Counted from the stretch's first letter, positions 38,780 through 46,880 are shown. The stretch is 49,985 bases of DNA from an uncultured bacterium (GCA_903824855.1 CAIJYI010000005.1:1-49985), one strand, 5' to 3'. Translations and numbers: made by a program. Notes: generated by a model from the letters alone, not told the origin.

Positions 38780-39670
38780 TTATTTATCGAATTCTTTCCT
38801 CAAAACTTCTATTTCCGGCTCTATTTCCTTGAAGAGTTTCGCGAGTGGTGTGCCTTTATTTTCCTTTATGTATTTTCTTTCATTTTTAAGAATTGTCTCA
38901 ACTGCCTGGAATGAAGCTTTGTCATGAAGATGGAGACAGCTTTCAATTGCGAGGATGGCAAGTCTATTTTCTTCTATATGTTCACCGACATTCGGGTAAA
39001 ATTTATTTACTTTCGTGTCGAGCATTCCATACATTTTTGCGACGAGATCATAATAATTTCGGAGAGCGATGAGAGATTCATCTACGGTTGGTTCTCTTTT
39101 CTCCTGCGTTTCTTCAGAAACTTTGGCTTCTTCTTCCTCTTCCTCAATGTCTTTTTTCTTCGGGAAAAGTAAACGGAAAAGTTTCTTGCTCTTTCCATCA
39201 ATTTCAATTTCGGTGTCTTCCTCTTTTAATATGTCTTTTACGGCATCAAGAGTTGCCTCATCTTGTGAGCGCATCAGTGTTTGGAGTGCAACCAATTCCA
39301 TTTCTTCCAGTGCATCATCCTCAGAGAGACTTGGGAAATATTTTGGTGCATAAACGGCGAGGAATGTGCGAAGCTTTGTTACTACATCATGATAATTTTC
39401 AACAAGTTTCATTGCATCATCTTTACTGACATGTTTCTTTTCTTTCTTCTCAGGATATAATGTTTCAAAAAGATTGTCGTCAATTTCTTTCGGTTCTTTA
39501 TCCTTCGCAATATCTTTCAGTGTTTTTTTGCTTACTCCGTATACCAATTCGCGCCATGTTAAACCTGATTCGGGATCAATCTTATCAAATTCGGTCTCCA
39601 ACAATTTATCGGTGACAAATTCCGTCTCCTGGTTGTCTTCGGGACCATTGTACATTTTTTCGTTTTCCAT
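38780..39670 (-). CDS. Charged helical protein with an internal duplication
   Basis: A 296-aa soluble, highly charged protein with no recognised family. Two copies of a domain of about 85 residues are visible. The first is about 86-171 (DAMKLVENYHDVVTKLRTFL ... KYFPSLSEDDALEE ... DAVKDILKEED ... KLFRLLFPKKK). The second is about 200-288 (ESLIALRNYYDLVAKMYGML ... KFYPNVGEHIEEN ... QAVETILKNER ... LAKLFKEIEP). An acidic stretch (DIEEEEEEAK) separates them. A partial third copy of the C-terminal end (LFETLYPEKK) lies near residue 70. This fits a tandem helical repeat used for protein binding. The -10 (39717-39722) is about 47 nt upstream. Confidence 0.75.
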   Translation of the reverse strand: MENEKMYNGPEDNQETEFVTDKLLETEFDKIDPESGLTWRELVYGVSKKTLKDIAKDKEPKEIDDNLFETLYPEKKEKKHVSKDDAMKLVENYHDVVTKLRTFLAVYAPKYFPSLSEDDALEEMELVALQTLMRSQDEATLDAVKDILKEEDTEIEIDGKSKKLFRLLFPKKKDIEEEEEEAKVSEETQEKREPTVDESLIALRNYYDLVAKMYGMLDTKVNKFYPNVGEHIEENRLAILAIESCLHLHDKASFQAVETILKNERKYIKENKGTPLAKLFKEIEPEIEVLRKEFDK

Positions 39671-39716
39671 ACATTAATAATTTAGTTAATATATTGCAAT
39701 TAATTCTATACTATTT

Positions 39717-39722
39717 ATTATA
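39717..39722 (-). promoter_or_regulatory. -10 box for the duplicated-domain gene
   Basis: A consensus TATAAT on the minus strand, about 47 nt before the ATG at 39670. A second, weaker TATAGA lies closer. No clear -35. Confidence 0.4.
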
Positions 39723-39811
39723 CTCTCAAAAATAAAAATGAAAAGAATATGTACAAGAATACATAATTATCAATTTGTCCGACGGTCAATATATCCCGTA
39801 GTATGAGGGTA

Positions 39812-39820
39812 TGATATAAT
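39812..39820 (+). promoter_or_regulatory. Extended -10 promoter for the 39859 gene
   Basis: TGATATAAT is an extended -10 element. A TTG codon in frame with the gene lies five bases later (39826), so a leaderless TTG start is an alternative to the ATG at 39859. Confidence 0.55.
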
Positions 39821-39858
39821 ATCAATTGAGTTATTATTGTCATACTCATCAAATTTAT

Positions 39859-40494
39859 ATGGAAAAAATAACCGATAAAACAACGGAAAAGGATGTCAAA
39901 CCATCATTCGACACACAGAAAATAGCCGATCAATTCGCCAATCTTATTTCTGAAAACAGTACTGAAAAACAACAAACCGAGGCTTACCAAAATTTGGAAA
40001 GCATTTTAAGGATGTCCGGATTTTCCAACGCGTCACAGGAAGAAGTGTATAGATGTCTTCAAGATTCGGCGCTTCTATGCAGGAGTGAAAAATTCAGTCG
40101 GGTTATTGATTTGATTGCCAATAATGTCCCCATTGAAGTGAAAAACAAAGACGCTCGTCCGAACATGTGTTATTCCATGTCGGGAAAAGGTTTTCGAGTT
40201 GCCATGAACGAAGGATTTTCAGGAAAAGATGTCGCAGGGCTGATAAAATCAGTTATAATGTTCAAACAAGAAGCAATCACAGAAAAAGAAAATATACCAA
40301 AGGATTCCCCACTCTGGGAAACAAAAAGAGAAACCGCCGAAGTCTCCTTTGCGGGGTCAGGAGAAATCAAAAAAGATGACGTGAGAATGATTTCATTTCG
40401 CATGCCAAAAAAGTTTTTCCCAAATGAATTACTCACGGAAGAGGAAGATGAAAATAAGGAATTACCATTCATCGTAAGACATTACCTTCAGTAA
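39859..40494 (+). CDS. Hypothetical protein, about 211 aa
   Basis: A soluble protein with no family recognised. The first 60 residues are Lys/Glu/Thr-rich and helical (DTQKIADQFANLISENSTEK). A helical part follows (EEVYRCLQDSALLCRSEKFS), then a mixed domain with NMCYSMSGKGFRVAMNEGFS, a polar loop, and AEVSFAGSGEIKKDDVRMIS, FRMPKKFFPNELL and an acidic end. The start is uncertain: the ATG at 39859 is chosen, but a TTG at 39826 has the -10 spacing seen at leaderless genes. It is divergent from the duplicated-domain gene and shares its terminator with ychF. Confidence 0.7.
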   Translation: MEKITDKTTEKDVKPSFDTQKIADQFANLISENSTEKQQTEAYQNLESILRMSGFSNASQEEVYRCLQDSALLCRSEKFSRVIDLIANNVPIEVKNKDARPNMCYSMSGKGFRVAMNEGFSGKDVAGLIKSVIMFKQEAITEKENIPKDSPLWETKRETAEVSFAGSGEIKKDDVRMISFRMPKKFFPNELLTEEEDENKELPFIVRHYLQ

Positions 40495-40495
40495 A

Positions 40496-40524
40496 CAAAA
40501 AAAAGCGGAATATCCGCTTTTTTT
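40496..40524. terminator. Bidirectional terminator
   Basis: A 9-bp perfect stem (AAAAGCGGA with TCCGCTTTT), three-base loop and T-tracts on both strands, between the 39859 gene and ychF. Confidence 0.88.
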
Positions 40525-40588
40525 ATAGTTGAATATTTTTTTGTCAGTAAGTTTATAATTTCTTATCCACCCACAAAAATTCTTACCC

Positions 40589-40612
40589 TAAAAGCTAATA
40601 GCTAAAAGCTTA
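40589..40612. repeat. AGCTAA-type intergenic repeat, copy 2
   Basis: CTAAAAGCTAATAGCTAAAA followed by GCTTA contains tandem AGCTAA units and shares the CCTAAAAGCTAA core with the site at 2459-2486. It ends inside the last codons of ychF. Confidence 0.5.
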
Positions 40613-41716
40613 TATGCGGAATTCAATGACGTCACCATCTTGGACGATATATTCTTTTCCTTCCGTACGCACTAATCCTTTTTCTCTGGCTATTGAATAG
40701 GCGCCGGCGGTTATGAGTTTTTCCCAATTAATGACTTCGGCGCGAATGAATTTGTCGCGGAAGTCGGTATGAATGGCCATTCCTGCGATTGGCGCAGTGG
40801 AGTTTTTCTTGATGGTCCACGCTCTGGTTTCGTCTTCTCCTGTGGTGAAATAGGTCATTAAGCCGAGAATGTCGTAACTTTTTCGAATCAAATCATTTAC
40901 TCCGTCATCTTTCGATGCGCCGAGTTCTGCACGGAACATTTCCCTTTCCTCTCCGACAAAGTCTTTTAATTCTGATTCAATTTTTGCATCAACAATAACA
41001 TGTCCGGAACCGCTTTCTTTTAGGAATTCCATAAGCGAAACATATCGCTCGTCATGTAATTCGTCGAGATTTTTCATCCCTGCGCCTGACCTTTTATTTA
41101 ACACATACAAAATCGGCTTCATCGAAAGCAGGTGCATGGTTTTGATGATGATTGTTTCGTGTTCATCTAAAGAAACGGTACCCGCGAGCTTTCCTTCTTC
41201 GAGAACGGCGAGAACTTTTGAGAGAACATACTTTTCCCGAACCGCATCTTTTTCTCCACGCTTGACGTCACGCTCGATATTCTGCAAACGTTTCGTTACG
41301 GTCTGCATATCCGCCAAAATGAGTTCGAGATTGATGACCCCGATATCGTCCATCGGATTTATTTTATTTGCGACGTGAATGACGTTTTCATCTTCAAAAA
41401 TTCTGACGACTTGTGCGATGGCGTCGGTCTCACGAATGTTTGCAAGGAATTTATTTCCCAAACCCTGCCCCTCCGAAGCTCCTGCAACCAATCCGGCAAT
41501 ATCTACGAATTCAATCGCTGCGGGAATTCTTTTCTTCGAGTGTGAAAAAGAGTTAAGCCTATCAACGCGTTCATCAGGAACAGCCACGATTCCGACCGAA
41601 GGGTCAATCGTGCAAAACGGATAATTCTCCGCCGCCACCGACTTCTCAGTCAGTGCATTAAATAAAGTTGATTTCCCCACATTCGGGAGTCCTACGATTC
41701 CGATAGATAAAGGCAT
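40610..41716 (-). CDS. ychF: Ribosome-binding P-loop NTPase YchF (OLA1 family)
   Basis: YchF is an Obg-related, ATP-preferring NTPase that binds ribosomes and is linked to stress control. The 368-aa product has G1 GLPNVGKST (9-17), a switch region with VDIAGLVAGASEGQGLGNKF and a coiled-coil insert (about 125-200). The C-terminal TGS domain has TYFTTGEDETRAWTIKKNST and the end IVQDGDVIEFRI. The G4 motif reads NKRS (in LYVLNKRSG) where YchF usually has NxxE. Length is typical. A -10 box (41746-41751) lies about 30 nt upstream. Confidence 0.96.
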   Translation of the reverse strand: MPLSIGIVGLPNVGKSTLFNALTEKSVAAENYPFCTIDPSVGIVAVPDERVDRLNSFSHSKKRIPAAIEFVDIAGLVAGASEGQGLGNKFLANIRETDAIAQVVRIFEDENVIHVANKINPMDDIGVINLELILADMQTVTKRLQNIERDVKRGEKDAVREKYVLSKVLAVLEEGKLAGTVSLDEHETIIIKTMHLLSMKPILYVLNKRSGAGMKNLDELHDERYVSLMEFLKESGSGHVIVDAKIESELKDFVGEEREMFRAELGASKDDGVNDLIRKSYDILGLMTYFTTGEDETRAWTIKKNSTAPIAGMAIHTDFRDKFIRAEVINWEKLITAGAYSIAREKGLVRTEGKEYIVQDGDVIEFRI

Positions 41717-41745
41717 ATATTTTAGTTTGATTTTAGTATTTCTTC

Positions 41746-41751
41746 ACTATA
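41746..41751 (-). promoter_or_regulatory. -10 box for ychF
   Basis: TATAGT on the minus strand, preceded by CGGG, 29 nt before the ATG at 41716. No convincing -35. Confidence 0.4.
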
Positions 41752-41862
41752 CCCGAAAATCGTTAAAATATCCACAAAAAAAATTGCCGATATATTTTGA
41801 CGGTTATGTGCAAAATTGCAAAATAGATTTTAAAAAAAAATCGTTCCTGACTCCATTATCCA

Positions 41863-42495
41863 TTACTTGCGGATGAGTTTCTTGAAGAATGTGGAAAGTT
41901 TTGGTTCTATTTTTATTGGTTGGATTTTGCCTTGTGCGTTAACCTCATATCCCGGAGGAATGAGTTCCCCATCTCTGGTGAAAGCTGATAGTTCGTCTAA
42001 TGAACGAATGCGAGCGAGTTCCGCAACGGCATCTTTTCCGGCAGCTGTGGCGAATGCATCTTCTATTGTGGAAACTTTTTTTGAAGTAATAATGAAGTCA
42101 TTCTGATAAGATTCTGCTTTTGCTTTTTGACCCGTTTCCACTGAAAGATAGTAGAATTTACTTTTTTCCCTGAGCGACTCCATGTAGGAAAGCCAATCGG
42201 TTCTTAATTTCTGAATCAATTTATCATCATAACGATCCACTGCGGCAAATTTAGCATACCAGACACTCATGAGGTTTTTATAAATATAAATCTCTTTTCC
42301 TGAAATTGCATCGGGTAAGAAAACATCCGTCATCTTTTTTTCGAACTTCGTTTGTGCTTCAAGAACAGCTTCTTCTGTGACTTCTTTTTTTACAGGCAAA
42401 AATTCAACAGAAAGAGGTGTGTTGTCTATTTGCCTCATGTAGTGTTCCTTTGAAACAAACCACACGGCCACGATAATGAAAATCCATCCTATCAT
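41863..42495 (-). CDS. Membrane-anchored hypothetical protein, 210 aa
   Basis: The product starts with an uncleaved-looking membrane helix (MIGWIFIIVAVWFVS). A soluble helical domain follows, rich in Lys, Glu and Tyr (TEEAVLEAQTKFEKKMTDVF, then YKNLMSVWYAKFAAVDRYDD and LRTDWLSYMESLREKSKFYY). The C-terminal tail has DGELIPPGYEVNAQGKIQPI and KLSTFFKKLIRK. No family is recognised. A -10 box with extended TGT lies six bases before the ATG, so it is probably leaderless and transcribed apart from the cohesin operon just upstream. Confidence 0.75.
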   Translation of the reverse strand: MIGWIFIIVAVWFVSKEHYMRQIDNTPLSVEFLPVKKEVTEEAVLEAQTKFEKKMTDVFLPDAISGKEIYIYKNLMSVWYAKFAAVDRYDDKLIQKLRTDWLSYMESLREKSKFYYLSVETGQKAKAESYQNDFIITSKKVSTIEDAFATAAGKDAVAELARIRSLDELSAFTRDGELIPPGYEVNAQGKIQPIKIEPKLSTFFKKLIRK

Positions 42496-42501
42496 TGGGT
42501 T

Positions 42502-42510
42502 ATTATAACA
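42502..42510 (-). promoter_or_regulatory. Extended -10 promoter, leaderless spacing
   Basis: On the minus strand TGTTATAAT is followed by AACCCA and the ATG at 42495. The -35 (TTTCAA, 42530-42525) is weak. Confidence 0.65.
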
Positions 42511-42531
42511 AAACTGAGAGATAATTGAAAA

Positions 42532-43692
42532 TCACGGTTTTTCTTCAACCTTTTCGATATCACTGATTTCCTTTTCAATTTTTTGTTCCAAATTGTCTAT
42601 ATCATTACTGACGACGGAAAGTTTTTCGATATCGGTGGCGGTCGTATTTCCCTGCAATTTTGTTCGAATATCTTCTTTTAATATATCCATTGATTCGTGT
42701 AGGGTTTCTTCCGCTTCTTTGGCTTCGCGTCTTACGGCAATTCTTCTCTTCCAATCATCCCTTAGATGTTGAATAATTCTCCATATCAAGTAAAGAATTA
42801 CAAGAATAAGGAGGAAGAAGGCAAATTTAACTTCCCATCCAAGATCCGAAAAGATACTTCCGACACTAATAGATATTGAATTTGAGTCTTTACTATTCAA
42901 TCCGTTTTCCTTAATAACACGGGCTGTTACGGCATAATCACCTCGTTTAAGTGATTGAGGTACCACTAAAGTAAAACTTCCATCTTCATCAGCATTTCCC
43001 ATTATGAAAATTTTTGCCCCGGTTGTTGAAAGAAAGGTAACGAGAACCTGAATCTTCGGATAATCTGAAGTTCCGGTAATTGCTTCTGCTCCATATTTGG
43101 AACCAAGCGCTATTTCAGGAGGATTAAGTGTCGGTGCCGGTTGTGGAACCTCCGGTACTACCGGTAATGCCGGCGTTATCTGCAATGCAGGAGTAGTTGT
43201 CACCTTTGGTTTAGCGGCGATTATGGTATAGGAAGCGCCCCTTGTTGAATCCATCAAATCTGTTCCTTGCCCGTCATTTGCTAAAATTTGCCCGGACTGG
43301 AAAGTAACGCTTCCTGTACCCGTTTTAATTCCATGCAAAGTTGCAGAAACGACAGTTCCTGATAACTCTTTGATTCCCCCCGGAGTTACTCCTTCAAGAG
43401 AAAGTGTCCCGGCGCTTCTCGAAAGTGTCGGCTCTTTTACCCAGAAAGTGAGAAGAGACCCGGCTTTCGAAATTGAATCTATGGAAAAAATGGAAGGCGG
43501 AAACAATAAGGATAAAGAAACAGCATTAAAAGGAGCATCACTCGTTGAGATGGCGCGGACAGTGAAGGGTTGTCCGACTTCGTACGTTCCCGAGGATGGA
43601 CTAATACTGAGAGACGCCGCATAGGAATATACCGGTATGCAAACAAGCGCCAGAAGAAAAAAGAGTATTATTTTATGTAATTTTGTTTGCAT
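42532..43692 (-). CDS. Membrane-anchored cohesin-like surface protein
   Basis: A 386-aa exported protein. It has a signal peptide (about 1-25, IILFFLLALVCIPVYSYAAS) and a cohesin-like beta-sandwich (about 27-158: SISPSSGTYEVGQPFTVRAI, VSLSLLFPPSIFSIDSIS, SLEGVTPGGIKELSGTVVSA, VTFQSGQILANDGQGTDLM). A Pro-rich linker follows (about 162-195), then an Ig-like domain (about 198-278), a membrane helix (about 290-308) and a cytosolic charged coiled coil (about 320-386). Cohesins bind dockerins, and a dockerin protein is encoded two genes upstream. The start overlaps the previous gene by 20 nt, so translation is coupled. Confidence 0.85.
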   Translation of the reverse strand: MQTKLHKIILFFLLALVCIPVYSYAASLSISPSSGTYEVGQPFTVRAISTSDAPFNAVSLSLLFPPSIFSIDSISKAGSLLTFWVKEPTLSRSAGTLSLEGVTPGGIKELSGTVVSATLHGIKTGTGSVTFQSGQILANDGQGTDLMDSTRGASYTIIAAKPKVTTTPALQITPALPVVPEVPQPAPTLNPPEIALGSKYGAEAITGTSDYPKIQVLVTFLSTTGAKIFIMGNADEDGSFTLVVPQSLKRGDYAVTARVIKENGLNSKDSNSISISVGSIFSDLGWEVKFAFFLLILVILYLIWRIIQHLRDDWKRRIAVRREAKEAEETLHESMDILKEDIRTKLQGNTTATDIEKLSVVSNDIDNLEQKIEKEISDIEKVEEKP

Positions 43693-44560
43693 GTTTTTTT
43701 CTGTAAATGAAAAAGATTGTAGATATTAATAAAAGTAAAATAATGGTAAGGGCAAATATTTGCATTTTGGATATGTTACCCATCTCTACTTCCGCAATCT
43801 TTTCATTTCCCTTTTTATCAAAAGCTTTGACGATTATTTTCGTATCCAAAGATTGATTTTTCAAAAGATACGGACTGACGGCGGGAATAAAGGAGGCACC
43901 GTTATCTTCGCTCACCTCGTAATGATCAATCCCTGAACCTTTATCTTGAGTGGCAAAAACAAGAAAGTATTTTCCGTCAAAAATGTTCACATCTTTCGAA
44001 ACAATTGGAACAAAATTTTCCGGTGATTCCGTATCTTTTACGGCTTCAATATTTAGAGATGACGTCGCAAAATCGGTGGTAACAGTAAACGAATATGGTG
44101 ATGAGGAAACTTTTGCAACGGTACCGATACCGTCATTTTTTAATAATCGCAAACTATCTGTTTGAATAAAATCAGCTCCACTTTTCTTAGTTTGAAAAAC
44201 TGCGGAAAACAACAATCCGTTCGTACCCGAATATCCTCCCGGAGTGATTCCGGAAAAAATTATGGCCCCCTGTTTTTCTCCAATCGATAATTGTTTAAAA
44301 CCCGGTCTTTCAATCCAAAAATTTATCAGCGAATTTCCGTCTCGTATTTCTTTTCCCTGCAAGATATCAGCCGAATAGAGAATTCTTCCTTCGTAAGCAT
44401 TAATTGCTTCCCTTTCCGTATTAAGGAAAACAGAAACGAGAAATTCTTCATTTTGTGCGAATGTTTGTTTATCTGTAACAACGGAAATCTGCGCACCAAA
44501 TGTTGATTGGGCGACAAATATTAGGAATAATACTATGATGGTTTTTTTAAACATGTTCAT
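43673..44560 (-). CDS. Membrane-anchored cohesin-like surface protein
   Basis: A 295-aa exported protein. The ATG at 44560 (or 44554) is chosen because it puts a good signal peptide (FKKTIIVLFLIFVAQSTFGA) at the N-terminus; an upstream in-frame start would add 32 residues that hide it. A cohesin-like domain follows (about 24-155: ISVVTDKQTFAQNEEFLVSV, AYEGRILYSADILQGKEIRD, IIFSGITPGGYSGTNGLLFS, LRLLKNDGIGTVAKV). Then comes an Ig-like domain (about 175-265, YFLVFATQDKGSGIDHYEVS) and a C-terminal membrane helix with a Lys-rich tail. It shares the ITPGG and NDG-x-GT patterns with the next gene. Confidence 0.83.
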   Translation of the reverse strand: MNMFKKTIIVLFLIFVAQSTFGAQISVVTDKQTFAQNEEFLVSVFLNTEREAINAYEGRILYSADILQGKEIRDGNSLINFWIERPGFKQLSIGEKQGAIIFSGITPGGYSGTNGLLFSAVFQTKKSGADFIQTDSLRLLKNDGIGTVAKVSSSPYSFTVTTDFATSSLNIEAVKDTESPENFVPIVSKDVNIFDGKYFLVFATQDKGSGIDHYEVSEDNGASFIPAVSPYLLKNQSLDTKIIVKAFDKKGNEKIAEVEMGNISKMQIFALTIILLLLISTIFFIYRKKHANKIT

Positions 44561-44594
44561 GATTTTATGGAAATTCTTTATTATCAAATCGTAA

Positions 44595-45932
44595 TTATCC
44601 GGTCCAGTAGTAGGCCATAATACTAAAGTCAGTGAGGTCGATTTTTCCGTCTCCATTCAACTTAATAAACTCTGTCTGTTTAAAGGTAGCGCTCAAAGGT
44701 TTCTTATACCAATAAGCGGCGATGGAGAAGTCTACAAGATTAACACGGCAATCAGAGTTGAGATCTCCTTTTACGGGACATTTTCCCGGGGTTATGGAAA
44801 TATTTTTCGTACCTACTTTGAAACCTACGGTATTACTAAATTGACTAATTTCCCCTCCGATTGCAGCCTTTGATTTTGCCGAGTGTCCGCCAAGTTCCAG
44901 TACGGAACTATCAAAATTTAATAAATAAACTCCATTCTTATCGGATTGTTTTTGAACAAAAATATTTGAATCAGAATTTACGTTTATTGTAATTTGCGCA
45001 TTCGGTGTACTTTGCCCAAATATCGCGATGTTCTCACCTTTTATAACTTCGCTTTTATCAACCGCAATAGTCGGCGCAATAAATATTCCTCCGATTTTTG
45101 TGGTTACACCGGCGGTAATATAAACGGGAAAAGTAAATACGCTTGAACGAATTCCATTTTTATCTTCTCCATAAACTGAAAAATTATAATTTCCAGCAGA
45201 AAGTGAATTTAAGCTAGCAAAGAAATTACTGTCGGGACCGGCAATAGTCGTGAGTACTATTTGTCCGTCTTTCAAAAAACTGACTTTACTCAAAGGATAT
45301 GCTCTTCCGGAAAATTCAACATTTGTTTGAACAGCTGGCGGAGTACCTCCACCTCCCCCACCACCTCCTCCACCGGGAACTATTGGCGGAATAATTGGCG
45401 CGACGGGAGTAGCCGAAACTTCAGTTGATGAGGCGATAGAATTTCCAAAGGCATCTTTTACTACAACGACAAAATAATACGGGGTTCCATTTGATAGCCC
45501 ACCTTGAATATATGTTGTGACATTTCCCAGCGTGTAATAAGTATATGGACCTCCTGATACCGTAGATTGCGCAACGGTATAAGCTGTTGGTGTCCAACCT
45601 AAATATCCGAGTGCTGCGTTCCAAAATAATGATATTTGCGCATTACCCGGTGTTGTTGAAACGACGGGAGAAGAAGCAAAAGGAAAATATAGAAAACCGG
45701 CATTATTGCCAAAGGAAGCAGAACTGCTGACACCGTTTGAGACTTGAGAGATGACTCCGTAGAGATTAAAATTTGCCGATGAACCATAACCTCCGGCATT
45801 CATAACAGGATCAAGCACTTTATAATTCGTTGAACTGAATTGATCTGAATACGCGAGTCCCGCACCAAAAAACGACATAACAAAGAAAATGAGAGTGAAA
45901 AATAATCTTTGTTGTGTTTTTTTAGAAATCAT
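44595..45932 (-). CDS. Secreted protein with type I dockerin
   Basis: A 445-aa exported protein. It has a signal peptide (about 1-29) and an N-terminal beta domain (30-85, SSTNYKVLDPVMNAGGYGSS). A fibronectin-III-like domain follows (about 90-175), then a Gly10 linker flanked by Pro (187-199), two beta-sandwich domains (about 200-375) and a C-terminal dockerin (about 384-445). The dockerin has two F-hand loops: D390-x-N392-x-D394...D401 with DFSIAAYW, and N426-x-D428-G-K-I-D432...D435 with DFSIMAYYW. In loop 2 the first ligand position is K424, not Asp. It has no membrane anchor, so it would be held by the cohesin proteins encoded next. Confidence 0.9.
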   Translation of the reverse strand: MISKKTQQRLFFTLIFFVMSFFGAGLAYSDQFSSTNYKVLDPVMNAGGYGSSANFNLYGVISQVSNGVSSSASFGNNAGFLYFPFASSPVVSTTPGNAQISLFWNAALGYLGWTPTAYTVAQSTVSGGPYTYYTLGNVTTYIQGGLSNGTPYYFVVVVKDAFGNSIASSTEVSATPVAPIIPPIVPGGGGGGGGGGTPPAVQTNVEFSGRAYPLSKVSFLKDGQIVLTTIAGPDSNFFASLNSLSAGNYNFSVYGEDKNGIRSSVFTFPVYITAGVTTKIGGIFIAPTIAVDKSEVIKGENIAIFGQSTPNAQITINVNSDSNIFVQKQSDKNGVYLLNFDSSVLELGGHSAKSKAAIGGEISQFSNTVGFKVGTKNISITPGKCPVKGDLNSDCRVNLVDFSIAAYWYKKPLSATFKQTEFIKLNGDGKIDLTDFSIMAYYWTG

Positions 45933-45944
45933 TTAATGAAAATT

Positions 45945-46802
45945 TTATTGCGCGGAAGGATTTGCCGTATCGGGGGTTGGTTCCGTTTCTGTTGTTGTGA
46001 AGGATTCGAGCAACACGTCTACAACCTCTTGAACTTTGGGGACATTAATAATCGGCGCAGGTTCAGTTGTTGGACTAGAAACCGTTTCATCAACGGCAGG
46101 CGAAGCATTTACCGGTTCGGGTGTTGGTTCGATAACAACAGGAACAGTGTCGGTAGCATTCGTTTGATTTTCAATAATGTTTGTTGTATTTGTTTCAACC
46201 TGTTCCGGATATTGGGTGGAAACAATGACTCTTTCCGGATGATTTTCGACGTTAGTTTCTTCTTGAACAACTTCCGGAATTACGGGAACATACCCTGCTA
46301 TCACCTCCTCTTTTGGATTCAATAACTTTCCAATTAATCCCGAATATTCTGTAACTATTTCTTTTTGAGACTCCCCTTTCGCTATCTCCATTTTTTGAAC
46401 TTTTTTCAGATAAGATAATTCGTAATTTATGTTTTCCCCGAGTTCCTTCGCGATGAATAAACCGAGATCTTTTCCTTCAAGTGAATCCTTGCTAATAGTA
46501 AGGACTTTTTCCATCTGTTTGTTTTGCCAAACGCTATTTTCTATCACGATAGTTTGATAGGAGTAATCGGCGTAATAATTTTTTTCATCATCCTTAATGG
46601 AATTGATTCTCAAATTGAAATTATACGCATCAAGATCTACGGTGAGTATCCAATTATTATCTACTGAAACGACGGTTGACTGACTGGAATAAACGGAAGA
46701 AGGATTTGCTGCGAAGGTAATGCCGAAGCCGAAGAAAAACAAAGCGAGGAGTATAGTAAAGGCATTATTGTATTTTACAAAATTGAAAAATTTAGTATAC
46801 AT
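45945..46802 (-). CDS. Exported CPR-type surface protein, first gene of cohesin operon
   Basis: The ATG at 46802 is chosen because a TATAAT lies seven bases upstream. The 285-aa product has a signal peptide (about 14-32, FTILLALFFFGFGITFAA). A domain of about 140 residues follows (VSVDNNWILTVDLDAYNFNL, YYADYSYQTIVIENSVWQNK, LGLFIAKELGENINYELSYL, EYSGLIGKLLNPKEE). I recall that domain from other Parcubacteria exported proteins, often beside dockerins. The C-terminal 110 residues are a disordered-looking Pro/Thr/Glu/Val-rich tail (about 175-285). The dockerin gene follows 12 nt downstream, so this gene leads the operon. Confidence 0.78.
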   Translation of the reverse strand: MYTKFFNFVKYNNAFTILLALFFFGFGITFAANPSSVYSSQSTVVSVDNNWILTVDLDAYNFNLRINSIKDDEKNYYADYSYQTIVIENSVWQNKQMEKVLTISKDSLEGKDLGLFIAKELGENINYELSYLKKVQKMEIAKGESQKEIVTEYSGLIGKLLNPKEEVIAGYVPVIPEVVQEETNVENHPERVIVSTQYPEQVETNTTNIIENQTNATDTVPVVIEPTPEPVNASPAVDETVSSPTTEPAPIINVPKVQEVVDVLLESFTTTETEPTPDTANPSAQ

Positions 46803-46809
46803 GCCATCT

Positions 46810-46838
46810 ATTATAAGGGATAACAAAAAGCAAATCAA
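46810..46838 (-). promoter_or_regulatory. Promoter of the cohesin/dockerin operon, leaderless spacing
   Basis: On the minus strand TTGATT (46838-46833), a 17-nt spacer and TATAAT (46815-46810), then seven bases to the ATG at 46802. It starts right after the terminator of the SPSx gene. Confidence 0.75.
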
Positions 46839-46844
46839 CGCATA

Positions 46845-46880
46845 AAAAAAACCTGTGTGGCATTCCCAACAGGTTTTTTT
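46845..46880 (-). terminator. Intrinsic terminator of the SPSx repeat gene
   Basis: A 12-bp stem (AAAAAAACCTGT with ACAGGTTTTTTT) around a 12-base loop, with U residues on the minus strand. The stem begins within the TAA stop codon. Confidence 0.85.
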
